From: Megaleporinus macrocephalus
Lineage: Eukaryota > Chordata > Actinopteri > Characiformes > Anostomidae
NCBI GenBank assembly: GCA_021613375.1
Contig: CM038702.1
Coordinates: 28,220,349-28,284,348 of the forward strand
Direction of reading: 5' to 3'
DNA length: 64,000 bases
This document shows, in pieces, positions 60,600-64,000 of the stretch (the stretch's first letter is position 1; every line of letters starts with the position of its first letter). Below the pieces are notes generated by a model. It saw only the letters and a list, made by a program, of their open reading frames with translations. It made no database searches and was not told the DNA's origin. The translations under genes were made by a program, and so were the position numbers.

Positions 60600-63500
60600 T
60601 TGCTGTCCAATGAAAAACATGTATGTCCATTTTGGTTGATTTTGAGTTTTCTACATCATTTGAACGCCAATGTTCGTTTACATTGAGTGATAAATTATGA
60701 ATGGACCAAAAGAAGTGCTCCAAAATAGCTTGGAAAAAGTTCTGGTTCCATTGACTTCCACTGAAAGTAAAGTGTTTTTGTTTTTGGAGACACTTGTTTT
60801 CCACTGGATAGCGAGGATATATATGTTGCTGTGTGCATGTGTGTTTATATTCATGCTGTGTGTATAAGTAGTGTTTGTGTATGTGTGTGGTTACCATCAG
60901 ACTCAGAGGCAGCACGAAAAATTAGGTGACTGCTGGGCAGTGGCTGGGTAATGGAACCAACAGCTTCTCCTTTAGGGCCCTGAGACACACACACATACAT
61001 ATACACATTGGTTTTTGTTATATACATGCATCATACATATCATAGCTATCCAAAGAAAAACATGTATCTCCAAAATAGCAACTTTACAGGAGAGGCCAAC
61101 AACGTCCTCAACTTTTAATGCAAGTTAAAGTAAAGAATGTTTTATTACAGGTGACTAAAACGTTTGGCTGGTAGTGATCTAAACCGTTTGACTGGTAGTG
61201 ATCTAAACCGTTTGACTGGTAGTGATCTAAACCGTTTGTCTGGTAGTGATCTAAACCGTTTGTCTGGTAGTGATCTAAAACGTTTGTCTGGTAGTGATCT
61301 AAACCGTTTGGCTGGTAGTGTACTAAAACGTTTGTCTGGTGGTGATCTAAACCGTTTGGCTGGTAGTGTACTAAAACGTTTGGCTGGTAGTGATCTAAAA
61401 CGTTTGGCTGGTAGTGATCTAAACCGTTTGTCTGGTAGAGTACTAAAACGTTTGTCTGGTAGTGATCTAAAACGTTTGACTGGTAGTGATCTAAAACGTT
61501 TGTCTGGTAGTGATCTAAAACGTTTGTCTGGTAGAGTACTAAAACGTTTGGCTGGTAGTGTACTAAAACGATGGCTGGTAGTGTACTGAAACGTTTGACT
61601 GGTAGTGTACTAAAACGTTTGGTTGGTAGTGTACTAAAACGTTTGGCTGGTAGTGATCTAAAACGTTTGGCTGGTAGTGATCTAAAACGTTTGGCTGGTA
61701 GTGATCTAAAACGTTTGTCTGGTAGTGTACTAAAACGTTTGGCTGGTAGTGTACTAAAACGTTTGGCTGGTAGTGATCTAAACCGTTTGACTGGTAGTGA
61801 TCTAAACCGTTTGACTGGTAGTGATCTAAACCGTTTGTCTGGTAGTGATCTAAACCGTTTGTCTGGTAGTGATCTAAAACGTTTGTCTGGTAGTGATCTA
61901 AACCGTTTGGCTGGTAGTGTACTAAAACGTTTGTCTGGTGGTGATCTAAACCGTTTGGCTGGTGGTGTACTAAAACGTTTGTCTGGTAGTGATCTAAAAC
62001 GTTTGGCTGGTAGTGATCTAAACCGTTTAACTGGTAGTGATCTAAACCGTTTAACTGGTAGTGATCTAAACCGTTTGTCTGGTAGTGATCTAAACCGTTT
62101 GTCTGGTAGTGATCTAAAACGTTTGTCTGGTAGTGATCTAAAACGTTTGTCTGGTAGTGATCTAAACCGTTTGTCTGGTAGTGATCTAAACCGTTTGGCT
62201 GGTAGTGTACTAAAACGTTTGTCTGGTAGTGTGCTAAAACGTTTGTCTGGTAGTGATCTAAAACGTTTGTCTGGTAGAGTACTAAAACGTTTGTCTGGTA
62301 GTGATCTAAAACGTTTGACTGGTAGTGATCTAAAACGTTTGTCTGGTAGTGATCTAAAACGTTTGTCTGGTAGAGTACTAAAACGTTTGTCTGGTAGTGA
62401 TCTAAAACGTTTGTCTGGTAGAGTACTAAAACGTTTGTCTGGTAGTGATCTAAAACGTTTGGCTGGTAGTGTACTAAAACGATGGCTGGTAGTGTACTGA
62501 AACGTTTGACTGGTAGTGTACTAAAACGTTTGGTTGGTAGTGTACTAAAACGTTTGGCTGGTAGTGATCTAAAACGTTTGGCTGGTAGTGATCTAAAACG
62601 TTTGGCTGGTAGTGATCTAAAACGTTTGTCTGGTAGTGATCTAAAACGTTTGGCTGGTAGTGTACTAAAACGTTTGGCTGGTAGTGATCTAAAACGTTTG
62701 GCTGGTAGTGTATTAAAACGTTTGGCTGGTAGTGATCTAAACCGTTTGGCTGGTAGTGTACTAAAACGTTTGGCTGGTAGTGTACTAAAACGTTTGTCTG
62801 GTAGTGATCTAAAACGTTTGTCTGGTAGAGTACTAAAACGTTTGTCTGGTACTGATCTAAAACGTTTGACTGGTAGTGTACTAAAACGTTTGTCTGGTAG
62901 TGATCTAAAACGTTTGGCTGGTAGTGTACTAAAACGATGGCTGGTAGTGTACTGAAACGTTTGACTGGTAGTGTACTAAAACGTTTGGCTGGTAGTGTAC
63001 TAAAACGTTTTTCTGGTAGTGTACTAAAACGTTTGGCTGCTAGTGATCTAAAACGTTTGTCTGGTAGTGATCTAAAACGTTTGGCTGGTAGTGATCTAAA
63101 ACGTTTGGCTGGTAGTGATCTAAAACGTTTGACTGGTAGTGTACTAAAACGTTTGGCTGGTAGTTATCTAAAACGTTTGTCTGGTAGTGATCTAAAACGT
63201 TTGGCTGGCAGTGTACTTAAACGTTTGGCTGGTAGTGTACTTAAATGTTTGGCTGGTAGTGTACTAAAACGTTTGGCTGGTAGTGATCTAAAACGTTTGA
63301 CTGGTAGTGTACTAAAACTTTTGGCTGGTAGTGATCTAAAACGTTTGGCTGGCGGTGTACTTAAATGTTTGGCTGGCGGTGATCTAAAACGTTTGGCTGG
63401 TAGTGTACTAAAACGTTTGGCTGGTAGTGATCTAAAACATTTGACTGGTAGTGATCTAAAACGTTTGGCTGGTAGTGATCTAAAACGTTTGGCTGGTAGT

Positions 63501-64000
63501 GATCTAAAACGTTTGGCTGGTAGTGATCTAAAACGTTTGGCTGGTAGTGATCTAAAACGTTTGGCTGGTAGTGATCTAAAACGTTTGGCTGGTAGTGTTC
63601 AAAAACGTTTGGCTTGGCTGGTAGTGATCTAAAACGTTTGGCTGGCAGTGTACTTAAACGTTTGGCTGGTAGTGTACTTAAATGTTTGGCTGGTAGTGAT
63701 CTAAAACGTTAGGGGAAAAAAAATCATCTTTCTCCCTGTCAGATTCGACAGAGTCCAATGGGTAGAACAGTTTGAAGCAGTCAGTTTTTTGGATAGCTTT
63801 TTCTTTGTTAGCATGTTCAACACGGTCCAGAAAGGTATTGTTACAAATCTGTAAACTTGCAGGATTGTGCACAATTCTGGATTTCGATTTGCTGCCATTC
63901 CTGACAGCTGAAAAAGCTCCATGAATGTGTGTGTTTACCTTCACAGCCCATATAGACTGCTCCAGTGGGTGAAACAGTTTGAAGCAGAATCCGTCTTTCT
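49447..64000 (-). CDS. osbpl8: Oxysterol-binding protein-related protein 8, 5' part outside the window
   Basis: ORP8 is a tail-anchored ER protein that exchanges phosphatidylserine and PI4P at ER-plasma membrane contacts. Coding exons on the minus strand: 63939-64000 (cut by the edge), 60895-60979, 60265-60436, 59445-59655, 59016-59200, 57730-57811, 57547-57645, 57369-57465, 57183-57281, 55589-55686, 54567-54656, 53890-54026, 53467-53652, 53102-53189 (or 53033-53189), 51573-51678, 49792-49897, 49447-49576. This gives 676 residues in phase, matching about the last three quarters of human ORP8 (889 aa). Seen in order: PH domain end ([20 protein letters not shown]); acidic linker [17 protein letters not shown]; lipid-binding [32 protein letters not shown]; the family signature EQVSHHPP (residues 297-304); [15 protein letters not shown]; and a C-terminal membrane segment [17 protein letters not shown]. 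osbpl5 is the alternative; the sequence and nap1l1 neighbour favour osbpl8. Confidence 0.97.
49771..49791. repeat. osbpl8: (GT)n run directly at a weak osbpl8 splice donor
   Basis: On the transcript strand the exon end CAACAG is followed by GTCTCACACACACACACACG: a poor donor (GTCTCA) followed immediately by CA repeats. Confidence 0.85.
49968..51515 (+). mobile_element. Decayed Tc1/mariner-type transposon with later insertion, in an osbpl8 intron
   Basis: The left end CCAAAACGTTATGACCACCC and the right end, reverse-complemented (GCGAAAACATTATGACCATC), form imperfect terminal inverted repeats. Nucleotide remnants of the transposase region remain on the + strand between about 51000 and 51460, for example GGTCTGATGAGCCTCGTTTTC, CAGGACTTAAAGGATGTGCTGC and GGTGCCAGAAACCACAG. 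The frame is destroyed by stops and deletions. Bases 50130-50970 are unrelated and look like a secondary insertion. Confidence 0.65.
50460..50690 (+). repeat. Dispersed roughly 230-bp repeat, copy A
   Basis: AAAAACACATTTTTGGTGATG, GGCTCCAAAATCGCTTTG and CTGGCTCCATTAATTTACAT match copies at 56100-56300 (inverted) and 60590-60820 (same orientation). Non-coding, MITE-like. Confidence 0.6.
51524..51560. repeat. (AT)n microsatellite
   Basis: About 18 units, next to an osbpl8 exon end. Confidence 0.95.
52504..52527. repeat. (AT)n microsatellite
   Basis: Short perfect run in an osbpl8 intron. Confidence 0.9.
53033..53101 (-). CDS. osbpl8: osbpl8 alternative 23-codon exon extension
   Basis: Reading on past the human-like exon end ATG|GTACGT, the frame stays open for exactly 69 bases, encoding [15 protein letters not shown] then RRDNYLSQ, to a second donor CAG|GTACGT. 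Both donors join the next exon (VTGPKRKHK...) in frame. The short form gives RTPMVTGPK, matching the human RTPMVSVPK. The extension is Ser/Arg-rich with an RSAS motif that could be a kinase site. Whether it is used is not visible from sequence; the second donor is the stronger. Confidence 0.55.
53190..53211. repeat. osbpl8: (GA)n microsatellite forming an osbpl8 polypyrimidine tract
   Basis: On the transcript strand this is CTCTCTCTCTCTCTCTCTCAG directly before the exon at 53189. Confidence 0.9.
53295..53500. repeat. osbpl8: Minisatellite overlapping an osbpl8 splice donor
   Basis: About six or seven units of roughly 30 bp with TGTTATGTCACTCAC and TCTCCTGTCTC or TATATGC. On the transcript strand each unit has GAGTGAGTGAC-like sequence, the same as the real donor of the exon ending at 53467 (GCAGA|GTGAGTGAC). 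Confidence 0.8.
54395..54530. repeat. (CA)n-like run and short CCTAACC-type degenerate repeats
   Basis: ACACACACCCACCCAC then TAACCTTAACC-type words in an osbpl8 intron. Confidence 0.5.
55699..55793. repeat. (CA)n(GCACAC)n(AGCAC)n compound repeat
   Basis: An AC run, then GCACAC units, then about ten copies of the pentamer AGCAC, just upstream (transcript sense) of the osbpl8 exon at 55589-55686. Confidence 0.95.
56100..56315 (-). repeat. Dispersed repeat, copy B (inverted relative to copies A and C)
   Basis: The reverse complement shares GGCTGTCCAAT, GATTTTGAGTTTTCTACATC, ATTTGAAC and AGAAGTGCT...TGGTTCCATT with 60590-60770, at roughly 80% identity by eye over about 165 bases. Confidence 0.75.
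56575..56714. repeat. (GATG)n microsatellite with GATA end
   Basis: About 32 GATG units then three GATA units, in an osbpl8 intron. Confidence 0.97.
57812..59015 (-). other. osbpl8: osbpl8 intron, only a repeat fragment seen
   Basis: AT-rich intron. ATACACTAGCAGGCAGAAAATG near 58550 repeats ATACACTAGCAGGCAGAGAATG near 56300, a fragment of the same interspersed family. Otherwise nothing recognised. Confidence 0.5.
59663..59760. repeat. osbpl8: (CA)n microsatellite, interrupted
   Basis: About 29 perfect CA units followed by interrupted ones. On the transcript strand the (TG)n runs straight into the acceptor CGCTCTCAG of the exon at 59655. Confidence 0.95.
59853..60090. repeat. About 73-bp tandem repeat, three copies plus a partial
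   Basis: Units start at about 59854, 59928, 60001 and 60072. They share ATATCTCACTCTAAATGTAG, TTGTGATATAAACTGAGTTG and CAGTTTCTCATTAGG with few differences. Confidence 0.9.
60439..60478. repeat. osbpl8: (CA)n microsatellite at an osbpl8 acceptor
   Basis: On the transcript strand (GT)n then GTTTAG precedes the exon at 60436. Confidence 0.95.
60511..60598. repeat. (TA)n microsatellite, about 44 units
   Basis: Perfect TA run in an osbpl8 intron. The repetitive Tyr/Ile ORFs over it are artefacts. Confidence 0.97.
60590..60820 (+). repeat. Dispersed repeat, copy C
   Basis: See 56100-56315 (inverted) and 50460-50690 (same orientation). Begins GCTGTCCAATGAAAAACATG. Confidence 0.75.
61040..61145. 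repeat. Related short repeat fragment next to the minisatellite
   Basis: TATCCAAAGAAAAACATGTA, CTCCAAAATAGCAACTTTAC and AATGCAAGTTAAAGTAAAG resemble the start and end of the dispersed repeat at 60590-60820. Confidence 0.5.
61150..63712. repeat. 24-bp minisatellite, about 107 copies, with higher-order structure
   Basis: Each monomer reads GGCTGGTAGTGATCTAAAAC followed by GTTT. Main variants: GTGTACTAAAAC for GTGATCTAAAAC, ACCG for AACG, and GTCTGG or GACTGG for GGCTGG. It lies in the osbpl8 intron 60980-63938 and occupies almost 90% of it. Because 24 is a multiple of three, long + strand ORFs coding for [12 protein letters not shown] repeats arise; they are artefacts. Three identical 23-base monomers (AAAACGATGG) mark larger duplicated blocks. 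Confidence 0.97.
63715..63840 (-). pseudogene. Exon-like fossil resembling the adjacent osbpl8 PH-domain exon
   Basis: The minus strand encodes [13 protein letters not shown], close to [15 protein letters not shown] of the exon at 63939-64000. The nucleotides share a perfect 15-mer CTGCTTCAAACTGTT and then 10 of 12 (ACCCATTGGA versus ACCCACTGGA). No GT donor follows, so it cannot splice like the real exon. It may be a decayed tandem duplicate of the exon. Confidence 0.45.

Noticed and set aside
61164..63632. Long + strand ORFs of [12 protein letters not shown] octapeptide repeats (141, 309, 157 and 231 codons)
   Set aside because: They arise only because the 24-bp minisatellite unit is divisible by three; the frame breaks wherever a 23-base monomer occurs. 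They are antisense to osbpl8 and inside its intron.
61150..63712. CRISPR-like array
   Set aside because: Units are contiguous 24-mers without spacers, in a vertebrate intron.

Overview
The window is AT-rich vertebrate nuclear DNA from a ray-finned fish, most likely an ostariophysan-type teleost. The evidence is spliced genes with GT-AG introns, many CA/AT/GATG microsatellites, L2-like non-LTR retrotransposons with CTTGA-type tails, a Tc1/mariner-type remnant and several MITE families. The teleost call is firm; the order is only an inference from the repeats.

Three protein-coding genes are supported, all on the minus strand and in the order known from human chromosome 12q21. phlda1 (15.06-15.51 kb) is a single-exon PH-domain gene. 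nap1l1 (about 17.6-31.6 kb) is a complete histone chaperone gene with 14 coding exons (394 aa), plus a 5' non-coding exon in a CpG island. osbpl8 (about 46.6 kb to beyond the right edge) shows its last 17 coding exons (676 aa): the end of the PH domain, the acidic linker, the whole lipid-transfer domain and the C-terminal membrane anchor. All coding exons were joined by hand; every phase closes and every intron begins GT and ends AG. In human, BBS10 lies between NAP1L1 and OSBPL8; no such large ORF is visible here. The three genes have no evident shared pathway (signalling adaptor, histone chaperone, ER-plasma membrane lipid exchange); the link is synteny only.

Left region (1-15 kb): a broken LINE; a composite array of GTTGCTA-type and TTAGGG-like degenerate repeats with a roughly 1.4 kb duplicated unit; a 5'-truncated L2-type LINE with an uninterrupted 639-codon reverse transcriptase ORF; then unique intergenic DNA up to phlda1. 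Middle (31.7-46.6 kb): a gene-free interval with repeated copies of a MITE-like element rich in GTTGTGACAACGTTGT-type sequence, a LINE tail, a (GGAT)n array and several old degenerate tandem arrays.

Right region (46.6-64 kb): osbpl8, whose introns are crowded with repeats. The most striking is a 24-bp minisatellite of about 107 copies with higher-order structure, which fills almost 90% of one intron. Other notable points are an exon-like fossil beside a PH-domain exon, twin in-frame splice donors 69 bp apart, a minisatellite apparently grown from a splice donor, simple repeats lying directly at splice sites, and inverted repeats flanking seven exons. I found no clearly novel biochemical system; the unusual biology here is repeat architecture around osbpl8 splicing.
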